A stretch of DNA of 64,000 nt, from contig JAWUXZ010000005.1 of the NCBI GenBank assembly GCA_034111085.1, positions 1-64,000 on the forward strand. The letters are read 5' to 3'. The DNA is from Dinoroseobacter sp034111085 (lineage in GTDB: Bacteria > Pseudomonadota > Alphaproteobacteria > Rhodobacterales > Rhodobacteraceae). The position numbers and the translations under genes were made by a program. The first letter of the stretch is position 1; every line of letters begins with the position of its first letter. The notes beneath the pieces are model-generated. The model did no database searches. It had not been told where the DNA came from and saw nothing but the letters and a program-made list of their open reading frames with translations. Positions 18,645 through 28,074 of this stretch are shown here, in pieces.

Positions 18645-18666
18645 ATTGTTTCGCATGCGAAACAAT
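18645..18666. other. 22-bp perfect palindrome between convergent genes
   Basis: The sequence reads ATTGTTTCGCA and then its exact reverse complement, with no spacer. It sits in the 66-base gap between the TetR gene and the end of the AEC transporter. No T-run follows directly, so it is not a standard terminator. It may be a cruciform, a bidirectional terminator or an operator. Confidence 0.6.
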
Positions 18667-18707
18667 GGGGCCGTTTCGGACCTTAATATTATGATTTTGT
18701 TAACTTT

Positions 18708-19616
18708 TTAGGCTAGCAGCGCGAGCGTCAACAGGCTCAGCACGCTCGTCCATACAATGATTTGCGCCAGCGCGTCCGTGCGCACCCCGTGCAGGATCGC
18801 CAGCGTGAATGTCATCACGCCCGCTGGACCCGCTGAGGCCAAAAGGAACTGCCGCACCTCGGCGTCTTGCGGTGCCAGCACGCTTAACCCAGCCCAGACC
18901 GCGAGCGGAAATGCGATCAGTTTGATCACCGCGAAACTTGCCACCACCCGGTCCATCTGGAACTGCGTCTGGCTCATCACCACGCCAATGCCGAACAAGG
19001 CCACCGGGGCCGCTGCCACGCCGTTAAAGTCAAGGAAGGTTTGCACCGGGCTTGGGATCGGCACCGCCAGTAGGCTGAACGCCAAACCGCCAAAAATTCC
19101 CCACTGCATCGGCGTTTGCGCCATGCCGCGCAACAATGCCAGCGGTGCGATGCGTCCCGACTGCAAGGCCTGAAGTGCGATCATCACGCCCGCAAACGGC
19201 ACGATCGAGTCGAGCGTCACAATAGAGGCGACCGGAACCGCGCCCGCCTCGCCGTATAGAAGCACCGACAAGGGCAGCACGTAGAGCGCGTTATTGGCAA
19301 AGACGCCCGCCCAAGCCAGCAAGACAGCCTCCACCGGGTCGCGCTTGAAGATGCGGGTGGCGAGTATGTATCCGGCGACAAACAAGACCAACTCGGCCAG
19401 CCCATAGGCCAGCACCGGCAAGGGCGAGAAGCGGTAGACGGGTGCGTTGGCGATCAGATCAAAGATGAAGATCGGCAGTAGCACCGTCATCGCAAAGCGG
19501 TTGATGACGCGCGCATCTGCAACGCTGATCTTGCCCGCGCGGCCCAGCACAAAGCCGAATGCGAGGATGGCAAATACTGGCAGGATTGGGTCCGACAGGA
19601 CGCGCAGAATGTCCAA
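18708..19616 (-). CDS. AEC family transporter (auxin efflux carrier superfamily)
   Basis: A 302-residue integral membrane protein with about ten hydrophobic segments, starting VLSDPILPVFAILAFGFVLG. The arrangement, with ALYVLPLSVLLYGE and later FGIGVVMSQTQ, fits AEC permeases such as MdcF/YfdV. These export or import small carboxylates such as malonate or malate. Nothing nearby identifies the substrate. Confidence 0.8.
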   Translation of the reverse strand: MDILRVLSDPILPVFAILAFGFVLGRAGKISVADARVINRFAMTVLLPIFIFDLIANAPVYRFSPLPVLAYGLAELVLFVAGYILATRIFKRDPVEAVLLAWAGVFANNALYVLPLSVLLYGEAGAVPVASIVTLDSIVPFAGVMIALQALQSGRIAPLALLRGMAQTPMQWGIFGGLAFSLLAVPIPSPVQTFLDFNGVAAAPVALFGIGVVMSQTQFQMDRVVASFAVIKLIAFPLAVWAGLSVLAPQDAEVRQFLLASAGPAGVMTFTLAILHGVRTDALAQIIVWTSVLSLLTLALLA

Positions 19617-19733
19617 GGGGCAGGGACCTTTCGTTGGCTGCTTCTAGGCGCTCGCGAAAGGGAAGGTCAATGTGCGGGGGCAGGCCCAAGTCTTCGAGGT
19701 TGCGCGCGGTGTGCTGCGCGGTAAAGTTGCGCC

Positions 19734-20158
19734 ATGACACAAAACCACACCGGAAGATGCCTCTGCGGCGCGGTCAGCTACGTCGCAATAGGGCCGCCCG
19801 TCATTGTCGCCCAATGCCATTGCGAGGCGTGTCGCAGATTAAGTGGAACGGGCCATACGGTGGGGGCTATGTTCCGCTCTGACGCCGTCCGCGTGACCGG
19901 AACCTTGGGCGCAATAGCTATGTGTCGGATCAGGCCTCAGAGGTGACGAAGGCGTTTTGTGCGGTCTGTGGCAGTCCGGTATATGGCAAGAATACTCGAG
20001 TGCCGGATCACCTGACATTGACGCTTGGCACCATGGATGACGCCAGTGGGCTGGAGGTTGAGGTCGTGGTTTTTGAGCGTGATAAACCGCATTGGGACCA
20101 GCTTGGGCCAGATGTAGCGTCCTTCGCGACACAGCCTGATTGGACGCCTGAGAGTTGA
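19734..20158 (+). pseudogene. GFA/CENP-V family gene with an internal frameshift
   Basis: The first 60 or so codons give a GFA (glutathione-dependent formaldehyde-activating) zinc-binding start: GRCLCGAVSY and CHCEACRRLSG. Near position 19910 the frame must shift for the family to continue as NSYVSDQASEVTKAFCAVCG, then SPVYGKNTRVPDH, ending at 20158. Joined, the product would be about 141 residues, normal for the family. The change fits loss of one G in a G run (TTGGG). It is either a recent pseudogene or a sequencing error. Confidence 0.75.
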
Positions 20159-20265
20159 GAGAAACGCGGCAACGCCAGCCCCACTACGGCCCGCATTTGC
20201 GTTGATTTCAAGGATTGACGCGTTTTGTACCAAGCCCAGAACCTGATCGAGAAGAGGAGCGCGCC

Positions 20266-20817
20266 TTGCCCGCCACCAACATGCTGTTTGAGACCGATCG
20301 GCTTGTCGTTCGCGGCTGCTGCATCAAAGATGCTGCGGCATTAACGGGCCTGATGACGCCGCAGATCAGTCGCTGGGTCGCCGCTTGGCCTGATCCGTTG
20401 TCGCTTGAGGATGCCAAACAGATCATCACCGCCAATATCGACGCGCGCGAGGCCGGAACGGCGGTGCCTTGCGTGATTGTCGAGAGGGCAAGCGGGGCTG
20501 TGGTTGGCTGGCTCAAGATCGAATTCTCAGATGCGGCCCAGACGCTTGCAGAGCTGGGCTATTGGATCGGCGAAGACTTCCAGCGCAAAGGCTACGCGTT
20601 CGAGGTCGCCACTGGTGCGCTGGCTTTCGCGTTCTCAAACCCGAGGGTCGAGGTGGTCCGCGCGGGCGCGCAGCTTACCAATGAGGCATCGCAAAGGCTG
20701 CTCGCCAAGCTGGGAATGACCGTTGAAGGGAAATGGGACGTATGGGCCTCAGCACGTCAGCGGTTTGAACAATGCGCGTTTTGGCATCTCAGCGCAGCGG
20801 AGTTCGGCGATCTTTAG
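20266..20817 (+). CDS. GNAT family N-acetyltransferase (RimJ/RimL-like)
   Basis: A 183-residue acetyltransferase starting FETDRLVVRG, with the acetyl-CoA loop LGYWIGEDFQRKGYAFEVA and a C-terminal TNEASQRLLAKLGM, typical of RimJ/RimL-like GNATs. The start is unusual. TTG 20266 has GAGGAG 7 bases upstream, while ATG 20281 has no ribosome site; a TTG at 20215 is also in frame. Substrate unknown; protein N-terminal or antibiotic acetylation are family possibilities. Confidence 0.82.
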   Translation: MPATNMLFETDRLVVRGCCIKDAAALTGLMTPQISRWVAAWPDPLSLEDAKQIITANIDAREAGTAVPCVIVERASGAVVGWLKIEFSDAAQTLAELGYWIGEDFQRKGYAFEVATGALAFAFSNPRVEVVRAGAQLTNEASQRLLAKLGMTVEGKWDVWASARQRFEQCAFWHLSAAEFGDL

Positions 20818-20915
20818 GGGCGCAAACTTGACGTTGTGAAGCCCCCTGTCGTTGGGATAGCAGGGCAGGTGGCGGGTTATCCTCGCGCCTTTGATCTAGA
20901 AAGCCGGCCCATCTG

Positions 20916-21389
20916 ATGTCTGATCCTTGCATGAAACTGGTCTTGGTGACGCCTGAAATTCCCTACAATACCGGGGCGATTGGGCGGACCTGTTTGGCGC
21001 TCGATCTAGAGCTGATCTTGATCAAACCATACGGTTTCTCCATCGAAGAGAAAGCCGTGCGGCGCGCAGGCATGGATTACTGGAAACATGTTCATCTGAC
21101 TGAGTATGACGATTGGCAGAGTTTTCTCGAAGACCGAAGCCCCGCGCGCGAAAGTCTTTATTTCTTCGAAGAACACGGCGCGCAGAGCGTTTTTGCTCCG
21201 GTCTACCAACCGGACGCATACCTCGTTTTCGGGTGCGAAACCAAAGGCTTGCCAAGGGACGTCCTGGACGGCATGGACGACCGCGTTTTCCATCTTCCGA
21301 TGCGCAATCCACGTGTGCGATCCCTGAATTTGGCAAACGTCGCCACAGCGGTGGTCTACCAAGCAATGCGCACACAGCTGGGCGGGTGA
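20916..21389 (+). CDS. trmL: tRNA (cytidine(34)-2'-O)-methyltransferase TrmL
   Basis: A 157-residue SPOUT methyltransferase that 2'-O-methylates the wobble base of certain tRNA-Leu species. The trefoil-knot motifs are present: PEIPYNTGAIGRTCLA near the N terminus, LVFGCETKGLP, and the AdoMet motif LPMRNPRVRSLNLANVATAV. Length is normal for the short, N-extension-free TrmL type. An in-frame ATG five codons later is an alternative start. Confidence 0.93.
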   Translation: MSDPCMKLVLVTPEIPYNTGAIGRTCLALDLELILIKPYGFSIEEKAVRRAGMDYWKHVHLTEYDDWQSFLEDRSPARESLYFFEEHGAQSVFAPVYQPDAYLVFGCETKGLPRDVLDGMDDRVFHLPMRNPRVRSLNLANVATAVVYQAMRTQLGG

Positions 21390-21415
21390 TGCCCCCGCAG
21401 CCGTCCAAAACCTAG

Positions 21416-22327
21416 CTAGTGTGCGGGCTTGATAAACGTCCCGTTGTTCAACTCAGCTATTGCGGTCTTCAGCTCCGCTTGCGTGTTCATCACGATCGGG
21501 CCGTGCCACGCGACGGGCTCGTCAATTGGCGCGCCTGAGATCAGCAGGAACCGGATGCCATGCTCTGCGGCTTGCACAGTTACCTCGTCGCCTGTCCCGA
21601 ACTTGATCAAGGTGCGGTCCCCGGACAGATCGCGGATGTTGACCTCTTGGCCCGCAACCTCTTTTTCCAACAGCACACCGGTGGGCCCGGACGCATCGGC
21701 GAACATGCCCGCCCCCTCGAACACATAGGCGAACGCGCGGCGGTAAGTGTCGACCTTGAAGGTCTTTTTGACGCCCGCAGGCACGGTGATGTCGAGGTAT
21801 TGTGGATCTGCCGCGATCCCGTCAACCGGGCCGGTCTTGCCCCAAAAGCTGCCCACGACAACGCGCACAACGGTGCCGTCATCATCGGTGACCTCGGGGA
21901 TGTCTTGGCCCGCAACGTCCTGATAGCGCGGCGCGGTCATCTTCAGGCTGCTCGGCAAATTGCCCCATAGCTGAAACCCGTGCATCTGCCCCTTGGCGTT
22001 CCCTTGTGGCATTTCCTGGTGCAGGATTCCCGACCCGGCGGTCATCCATTGCACGCTTCCGGGGCCGAGTTTGCCGGAATTGCCCAAGCTGTCGGAGTGC
22101 TCCACGCTGCCTGCCAGCACATAGGTTATCGTCTCGATCCCGCGGTGCGGATGCCACGGAAACCCGCGCATATAATCTTGCGGATGATCGTTGCGGAAAT
22201 CGTCAAACAGCAGAAACGGGTCCAGCTCGCTTGGGTCTTGGAACCCGAAGGCGCGGTGAAGATGCACGCCAGCACCTTCCATCGTGGGCTGGGCGGCGCG
22301 GATCTCGGTGACGGGACGGATGGACAT
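21416..22327 (-). CDS. Pirin family protein
   Basis: A 303-residue bicupin. The pirin metal site is visible in GFPWHPHRGIETITYVL and SGILHQEMPQG near residues 55-110, and the second cupin ends around LLISGAPIDEPVAWHGPIVM. Bacterial pirins act as quercetinases or redox-linked regulators. ATG 22327 has AGGAGTT just upstream; an in-frame start at 22390 would add 21 residues. It converges on trmL. Confidence 0.9.
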   Translation of the reverse strand: MSIRPVTEIRAAQPTMEGAGVHLHRAFGFQDPSELDPFLLFDDFRNDHPQDYMRGFPWHPHRGIETITYVLAGSVEHSDSLGNSGKLGPGSVQWMTAGSGILHQEMPQGNAKGQMHGFQLWGNLPSSLKMTAPRYQDVAGQDIPEVTDDDGTVVRVVVGSFWGKTGPVDGIAADPQYLDITVPAGVKKTFKVDTYRRAFAYVFEGAGMFADASGPTGVLLEKEVAGQEVNIRDLSGDRTLIKFGTGDEVTVQAAEHGIRFLLISGAPIDEPVAWHGPIVMNTQAELKTAIAELNNGTFIKPAH

Positions 22328-22471
22328 GGGTGAACTCCTAGATTTGCTTTCCACATAGATAGAGCGCTTAGGGCTCTTGCACATCTGCAAGTTATCTCAC
22401 GGGGTTGGTGCGCAAATGCACAGATCACTTTGCCCCTCGCGCGCAAGGTCTGTTTCAGTCTATTTGGCCCC

Positions 22472-22999
22472 ATGAATGATGCATATAATGAAGACGATGA
22501 CACACGCGTGCTGGCCGAGTTAAGCCCGGCCCCGGCGCGCTGGTGGTTTGGTATTGGTATCCAGTTTCTGCTGGGGGTCTTGCTTTTGTATATCGCATTC
22601 ATGTTCCCGCCGCGCGAATTGGTGTTCCAAGTGCTGCTTCTGGTCATTGCAGGCAGCACGATCTTGCTGGCCGAGCGCGGGCGCAGGATGCGCTTTGTTA
22701 CGGTCTATCTCAGCCGTGAGGGCCTGTGGGACAGTGAAGGGCGCTGGCTGGCGCGGATGAACCAGATCACGGGCGTGGACCGGGGGGCCTTGGCGTTCAA
22801 ACCGTCGAACGGATTTCTTCTGCGCCTGACCGATGCACCCGGCCGGGTCTGGATACCGGGCCTGTGGTGGCGGATTGGCAAGAACGTTGGAGTGGGCGGC
22901 ACGACCCCTGCGGGGGCCTCGCGGTTCATGGGCGAGTTGGTAGCGACCTTAATAAAAGAGCGCGAGCGGTCCTGCGATGAGCCCGAGGATCAGGGTTAA
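22472..22999 (+). CDS. Two-helix membrane protein with PH-like C-terminal domain
   Basis: A 175-residue protein. Two membrane spans (about residues 26-43 and 50-66) are followed by a beta-rich domain: VTVYLSREGLWDSEGRWLAR, then ITGVDRGALAFKPSNG and FLLRLTDAPGRVW. The layout resembles small bacterial membrane-anchored PH-like proteins, but no function is known. The stop overlaps that of the convergent gene as TTAA. Confidence 0.65.
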   Translation: MNDAYNEDDDTRVLAELSPAPARWWFGIGIQFLLGVLLLYIAFMFPPRELVFQVLLLVIAGSTILLAERGRRMRFVTVYLSREGLWDSEGRWLARMNQITGVDRGALAFKPSNGFLLRLTDAPGRVWIPGLWWRIGKNVGVGGTTPAGASRFMGELVATLIKERERSCDEPEDQG

Positions 23000-23658
23000 G
23001 TCGAGGCTTCGTCAATAATCTCGATCCGCTCGACCAACATAATCTCGCAGGCCGAGAACCCTCGGTCGTCGCGACTCGTCGAGCCTTCCCATATCAAACC
23101 GCGCGCGCCCGACACTTTCATCAGGTAGCCGTGCAAACGCACGCGTTGGCCCGGCTGCAACGCCTGTGCTGCATCGAGCACCGCGTCCGAGGCTGGGATG
23201 ATATGGGTGTTCGACCACAGCGACATGATAGGCCATGGGTCTTTGGTCGGATCGGTGCCCCGGATATGGACAATGCGCTTGCCGCCTGTAAGCGCGAAAT
23301 TGTCGCGTGTTTCGGGCGTTGCCATAGCGCCCCAGCCGATCGCGAGGTCCAAGGGCGAGATCTCGGCTGTCGCGTCCCAAGTATAGGGACGGCGCAGCAG
23401 AACCTGACCTGCAATGGTGTAGCGGTGAGTGGCGATGCCCTGAAAGCCGAAGCCGAGGTCGACTGTGAAGGGCGTAATCTCGGCCTGAACTGGCGTGGAC
23501 TGGGCCGAAATTTGCGGGCGCAGCGTGGGCAGTATCGGGGGCAGATTGGCGCTTGCAACCGACACCGCGCGATCCTTTGGCCCCTCCAGCGTCGGCACCA
23601 GTACTGCGACCCCGATAGCGAGGATCGCGGCGATCAGAAGGCCCTCTTTGTCCATCAT
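22996..23658 (-). CDS. Membrane-anchored protein of unknown function, last gene of the tad-like operon
   Basis: A 220-residue protein starting MMDKEGLLIAAILAIGVAVL, a single N-terminal span with little signal cleavage, then a periplasmic domain. Visible features are IAGQVLLRRPYTWD, IGWGAMATPETRDNF and RVRLHGYLMKVSG. It follows the TadG-like gene by 13 bases and so probably belongs to that operon. I do not recognise the domain. Confidence 0.6.
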   Translation of the reverse strand: MMDKEGLLIAAILAIGVAVLVPTLEGPKDRAVSVASANLPPILPTLRPQISAQSTPVQAEITPFTVDLGFGFQGIATHRYTIAGQVLLRRPYTWDATAEISPLDLAIGWGAMATPETRDNFALTGGKRIVHIRGTDPTKDPWPIMSLWSNTHIIPASDAVLDAAQALQPGQRVRLHGYLMKVSGARGLIWEGSTSRDDRGFSACEIMLVERIEIIDEAST

Positions 23659-23671
23659 ACCGCAGGCGCGC

Positions 23672-24232
23672 CTAGTTTTTCGCCAGCATCGGCGCGAAAC
23701 GGGGGCTGGTCGGCACGAAGTTTTCAAAATTAATCGTTGGACTGAGGCCCACATCGAACGCGGGCGTGTAGCTGGTGAAACTTTCGACCAGCAGCACGCG
23801 CTCGCCATTTATCATCGGTGGCAGACGGTGCGAGATCCCGGCCATATCAGCGTCGAGCAAACGGGTCGAATTGTTGCCGTCGGTGGCATAGGACCAATCA
23901 ACCCGGTGGCGGTTGTTACTGCCCTGCCAGCGGATTTGCGTGACACGCAGGTGGCTTGGGTTGCCGCCGAAGGTCAGGAAATCGAACACATCCGATAGCC
24001 CTTCCAGATACGCATTGTCGATCGCGTTGGTCTCGCGCGATAGCATGTCGCCGATGGTATAGGCGGCTTTGACGTTTTGGTTGTGGGTGCGAAAGCCGTC
24101 GAAAATCACGAAAGTGGCGACGTATACCCACAGCAAGATTGGCATGATAATCACCGTCTCGACCGAGACGGAGCCTGCATCGTCGTCGACTAGGAACTGG
24201 CGCACGGCATGGGTGAAGCGGGCCAGCATCAC
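23672..24232 (-). CDS. TadE/TadG-type pseudopilin-like protein
   Basis: A 186-residue protein with a type-IV-prepilin-like N terminus: VDDDAGSVSVETVIIMPILL, where a glycine is followed by glutamate at +5 and then a hydrophobic helix. This fits processing by a TadV-type peptidase. The remainder is periplasmic. It overlaps the upstream TadE gene as ATGA. Probably part of a Flp/Tad secretion-pilus system whose core genes are not in the window. Confidence 0.75.
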   Translation of the reverse strand: MMLARFTHAVRQFLVDDDAGSVSVETVIIMPILLWVYVATFVIFDGFRTHNQNVKAAYTIGDMLSRETNAIDNAYLEGLSDVFDFLTFGGNPSHLRVTQIRWQGSNNRHRVDWSYATDGNNSTRLLDADMAGISHRLPPMINGERVLLVESFTSYTPAFDVGLSPTINFENFVPTSPRFAPMLAKN

Positions 24233-24753
24233 GGCTCAGCCACGTAAGCGGACACGGCGATCATCTGCACACCGCCCGAGGCGTCTTTGGACAGCGACAG
24301 CCCGAGGCCCGTCAGCGGGAACATCGGATCAACCACCGCGCAGGCCCGGATCAGCATCAACTGGTTGGCCACACCGTGGGTCAGCGTCACCAAGGGCGGC
24401 GACGTCGCGGCGCGGTTGACGCAAGGGGCGTTGGAGGCGGGCATGTTGAAGGCGGGTTTCTGGATCGGTGTCAGCTCGACAATCAACGCATTCGAGCAAT
24501 CCTCGATCATGTTCGTGTATTCGCAAATTCTGTCGCGCACCTGGGCATGGGTTGGCGCTGTCCCGGTTGTCAGGCGCAAACCGCGCACGGTCAGGTCGAG
24601 CGCGCGTTCCATCATCGTGTAGCGTGTGGTCAGCACTGCGGCCTCGAACACCGACATGAACACAATCATGATCAGAGGGAACATGATCACGAACTCAATC
24701 GTGGCGGTGCCGTCCTCGCGCCGAAAAAAGCGGTGAAAGAGACTTCGCATCAC
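24229..24753 (-). CDS. TadE family pilus assembly protein
   Basis: A 174-residue TadE-like pseudopilin. RREDGTATIEFVIMFPLIMI has the Gly/Glu+5 prepilin arrangement and a long hydrophobic helix. The C-terminal domain contains four cysteines (CEYTN, CSNAL, PCVNRA, RACAVV) that could form two disulfides. It is translationally coupled at both ends by ATGA overlaps, with the VWA protein upstream and the TadG-like protein downstream. Confidence 0.8.
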   Translation of the reverse strand: MMRSLFHRFFRREDGTATIEFVIMFPLIMIVFMSVFEAAVLTTRYTMMERALDLTVRGLRLTTGTAPTHAQVRDRICEYTNMIEDCSNALIVELTPIQKPAFNMPASNAPCVNRAATSPPLVTLTHGVANQLMLIRACAVVDPMFPLTGLGLSLSKDASGGVQMIAVSAYVAEP

Positions 24754-26357
24754 TGGGTTAACCTCAACTGATTGATCGAGCGGGCGATGGCGCTGAAGGC
24801 CTCGGAAATCTCAACGCCGTCCACGTCGAAGTAATGCGACGGCGTGGCCGCACAGTCGCTCATGAGGTTCTGACCGCTTGTGGGGGCCTCGAACCCGATG
24901 GCGAAGACCACAATTCCGGCGTTACGCGCTTGGGTGCATAATGCGCGGGTGCGGCGGTCAGCTTCGGTCCCACCAACGATGGTTGTGACCGCGTTTCGGT
25001 AGGCTTGGTATTGGTTGTTTGGGTCAGGCGTCTGGAAGAAATGGCTGGCGATATAGCTGTCTGAGTAGCGCGCAAATAACTCGGCCATGCTCAGTTGCTG
25101 CGACTCGCTACCGCGGTGGGGTCGGTTGCGGTAGCGGTCTGGCCGATGTGGATACCAATAATCGTCCCGTGTTGGGGTGTAGACCGAATAGCGATCTCTA
25201 CTCGCATTCCACCAGACATTCGACATGCCGGACTTGAATTCGGGCCTGAGGTCTTTTTGGGACGTATTCCTACCATCGGTCATCAGCACGATGACCTTTA
25301 ATGTCTCGTTATCGCTGTATTCAGCAGGGCGGTCGCGCAGTTCGGAATCGATGATACCGTTATCCTCAAGCCCGTTGATCGCGCCGCGTGCATCCGGGTC
25401 CACAAGCGCCACGCCCCATTTCAGGCCCACGTCAATGGCGGTGTTGCCGCCAGCCGATAGGCCGTTGATCTTGTTTTTCAGGTCCGTGCGGCTGACCGAA
25501 TAGGCAATGATCGATTCTGTATCGCCGGTTTCGCAGTTGGGGCGGGTGATCGGACTGTTCGTGCGGCTGCTATCCTCGAAATGCGCCATGCGGTCCAAGG
25601 TTTGGGTCGTGGTAATCCCGGTGCTGAGATAATCGTCGTACTCGAACACCACGCATTGCGAGAAGTTATGCGCGCTGCTGAGGGTGAACTCGTCGCCTAA
25701 GTCATCGCCGATATTGACCATGGCCTGATAAGGGATGATCGACAGCGAGGTGATGCCGGTGGCCTGATTGGCAGCAGGGGCTGTGGCCGAGATCACGGTG
25801 TCGATAAATTCGTTTGCGGCGGCCTTCAGGTTTGTCATCCGGCTGCCACCCATGGAGCCGGAAATATCCACGACCAAGCTGATTTCGACGTTCTGAATAC
25901 GCTCTTCTGCGGTGCCTGAACCCGGCGCGGTCATCGTCTCAATCCCGACCATGTTCAGGAAATACATATCCAAAGTTGCCGCCGTTTGCGCGCTGACACT
26001 GCGGTAGTTGAGGCCTTCGTCCACATCCACATCGATCAGGTATTGGCGCAAGCCTGCCGCATCGAAATAGCCATTCACGACGTCTTCGGCATCTGAGAGC
26101 TGATCAAGATCAGCGGCCGCAAGCACGGCGCGGTCCACGGTATTTTGCAAGATTACGCGTGCATTTTCGCGGCGCATCAGATCGATCGCCATGCCGCCCG
26201 CCATCAGCATCAAGATAAACATAATCAGCGAATAGGGCAGGATCGCGCCATCCTCGCAGCGCCCAAATGCCCGCACATGGTGCTTGGCAAGCGCAATGGA
26301 GCCGGAAAACACCGAGGGTGCTTTGGGCAGTGCGGTCTGTCTGGGGCGCATGGTCAT
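24750..26357 (-). CDS. TadG-like protein with von Willebrand factor A domain
   Basis: A 535-residue protein. Near residues 30-60 a Tad-type N-terminal helix follows CEDGAILPYSLIMFILMLMA. From about residue 145 a VWA domain carries an intact MIDAS: VVDISGSMGGSR (DxSxS), and later VIVLMTDGRNTS. The cleavage region lacks the +5 glutamate of its two neighbours. ATG 26357 is chosen over a TTG four codons upstream. First gene of a four-gene minus-strand operon. Confidence 0.82.
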   Translation of the reverse strand: MTMRPRQTALPKAPSVFSGSIALAKHHVRAFGRCEDGAILPYSLIMFILMLMAGGMAIDLMRRENARVILQNTVDRAVLAAADLDQLSDAEDVVNGYFDAAGLRQYLIDVDVDEGLNYRSVSAQTAATLDMYFLNMVGIETMTAPGSGTAEERIQNVEISLVVDISGSMGGSRMTNLKAAANEFIDTVISATAPAANQATGITSLSIIPYQAMVNIGDDLGDEFTLSSAHNFSQCVVFEYDDYLSTGITTTQTLDRMAHFEDSSRTNSPITRPNCETGDTESIIAYSVSRTDLKNKINGLSAGGNTAIDVGLKWGVALVDPDARGAINGLEDNGIIDSELRDRPAEYSDNETLKVIVLMTDGRNTSQKDLRPEFKSGMSNVWWNASRDRYSVYTPTRDDYWYPHRPDRYRNRPHRGSESQQLSMAELFARYSDSYIASHFFQTPDPNNQYQAYRNAVTTIVGGTEADRRTRALCTQARNAGIVVFAIGFEAPTSGQNLMSDCAATPSHYFDVDGVEISEAFSAIARSINQLRLTQ

Positions 26358-26630
26358 ACTGGTTCCCAACCGTTTACGTGTTCTACGCGCGGCACTATTT
26401 GCCAGGTCCGCGCAGACGGAATTATCCGACGGAATGTTTGACGACAGGTTGCGGCTGAAATGGGGCGAAGCTGTGGGGAAAGGGGGGCGCTATTGCCGGA
26501 CTTGAGGCAATCCGGGCGCATTCCTGAAATCTGGTCCATTTTCTGCACAATACTTAAGCAAACTCGTTACAGTCTAAGGATAGACAATGTGTAAACGTCG
26601 AATTTTGGGCAGTTTCTGGGAGGAAATAGG

Positions 26631-28061
26631 ATGGAACCGATAAAAGAGCCGGGCTTTCGCGACTCGGTGAACGTGATGTTTAATCGCGCTGTGGGCCTGC
26701 TGGACCTACCGAAGGGCCTTGAAGAGAAGATCCGCGTCTGCAACGCGACCTACACGGTGCGCTTTGGTGTGCGCCTGCGCGGGGACATCCAGACCTTTAC
26801 CGGATACCGCTCGGTCCATTCAGAACATATGGAGCCTGTCAAAGGCGGCATCCGCTACGCTTTGTCAGTAAACCAGCAAGAGGTCGAAGCGCTCGCAGCG
26901 TTGATGACCTTCAAATGCGCGCTGGTTGAGACGCCGTTTGGTGGCTCAAAAGGCGGGCTCTGCATTGATCCGCGCGCGTGGGAAGAGCATGAGCTAGAAC
27001 AGATCACCCGCCGCTTTGCCTACGAACTGGTCAAGCGCGACCTGATTAGCCCATCCCAAAACGTACCCGCCCCCGACATGGGCACAGGCGCGCGTGAGAT
27101 GTCTTGGATCGCCGATACCTACCAACGCATGAACACCACCGACATCAACGGCAAGGCCTGTGTAACTGGCAAGCCCGTGTCTAATGGCGGTATTCAGGGC
27201 CGGGTGGAAGCGACCGGGCGGGGCGTTCAATACGCGCTGCAAGAGTTCTTTCGCTACCCCGAAGATATCGCCAAGGCGGGTATGTCGGGCACACTCGACG
27301 GCAAACGTGTGGTTGTGCAGGGCCTCGGCAATGTGGGCTATCACGCAGCCAAGTTCCTCAGCGAGGAAGATGGCTGCAAGGTCATTGCGGTGGCCGAATG
27401 GGATGGCGGTATTTTCGATGAGGGCGGGATTGATATTGAAGATCTGCGCGAATGGATCGGCAAGCATGGCGGTGTGACGGGCTATCCCAAAGGCACCTTC
27501 GTCAAGGAAGCGATGACCTTGATCGAGGAGGAGTGCGATATCCTGATCCCTGCGGCAGTCGAGGGTGTGGTCAATGCCGAGAACGCCGCGCGCGTCAAAG
27601 CGCCTTTGATTATCGAGGCCGCAAATGGTCCGGTGACTGCCAAGGCTGACGAGATTTTGCGCGCACGTGGCACGGTGATCATCCCTGATCTGTATGCTAA
27701 TGCGGGCGGTGTGACGGTCAGCTATTTCGAATGGGTCAAGAACCTAAGCCATATCCGCTTTGGCCGAATGCAACGGCGCCAAGAGGAATCGCGTCACCAA
27801 TTGGTGGTCGACGAGTTGGAGCGCCTGAGTTCAGATAGCGGCATCGGCTGGCAGCTCAGCCCGAACTTCAAGCAGAAATACCTGCGCGGGGCCGGAGAGC
27901 TGGAACTGGTACGCTCGGGCCTCGATGACACCATGCGCACGGCTTACCAGTCTATGCGCGAGGTCTGGCATACCCGCTCGGATGTCGAAGACCTGCGCGT
28001 GGCAGGATATCTGGTCGCAATCTCGCGGGTGGCTTCCAGCTACGAGACCAAGGGTCTGTAG
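26631..28061 (+). CDS. gdhA: Glu/Leu/Phe/Val dehydrogenase (glutamate dehydrogenase)
   Basis: A 476-residue enzyme interconverting glutamate and 2-oxoglutarate plus ammonium. The substrate domain has EPVKGGIRYA, MTFKCALVETPFGGSKGG and VPAPDMGTGAREMSWI. The nucleotide fold has VVVQGLGNVGYHAAKFLSEE. The acidic and hydrophobic ending of the strand after the glycine motif (VIAVAEWDGG) suggests NAD use, by inference. A strong GGAGG lies before the ATG. A large palindrome follows the gene. Confidence 0.93.
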   Translation: MEPIKEPGFRDSVNVMFNRAVGLLDLPKGLEEKIRVCNATYTVRFGVRLRGDIQTFTGYRSVHSEHMEPVKGGIRYALSVNQQEVEALAALMTFKCALVETPFGGSKGGLCIDPRAWEEHELEQITRRFAYELVKRDLISPSQNVPAPDMGTGAREMSWIADTYQRMNTTDINGKACVTGKPVSNGGIQGRVEATGRGVQYALQEFFRYPEDIAKAGMSGTLDGKRVVVQGLGNVGYHAAKFLSEEDGCKVIAVAEWDGGIFDEGGIDIEDLREWIGKHGGVTGYPKGTFVKEAMTLIEEECDILIPAAVEGVVNAENAARVKAPLIIEAANGPVTAKADEILRARGTVIIPDLYANAGGVTVSYFEWVKNLSHIRFGRMQRRQEESRHQLVVDELERLSSDSGIGWQLSPNFKQKYLRGAGELELVRSGLDDTMRTAYQSMREVWHTRSDVEDLRVAGYLVAISRVASSYETKGL

Positions 28062-28074
28062 GCGACCACAGATA

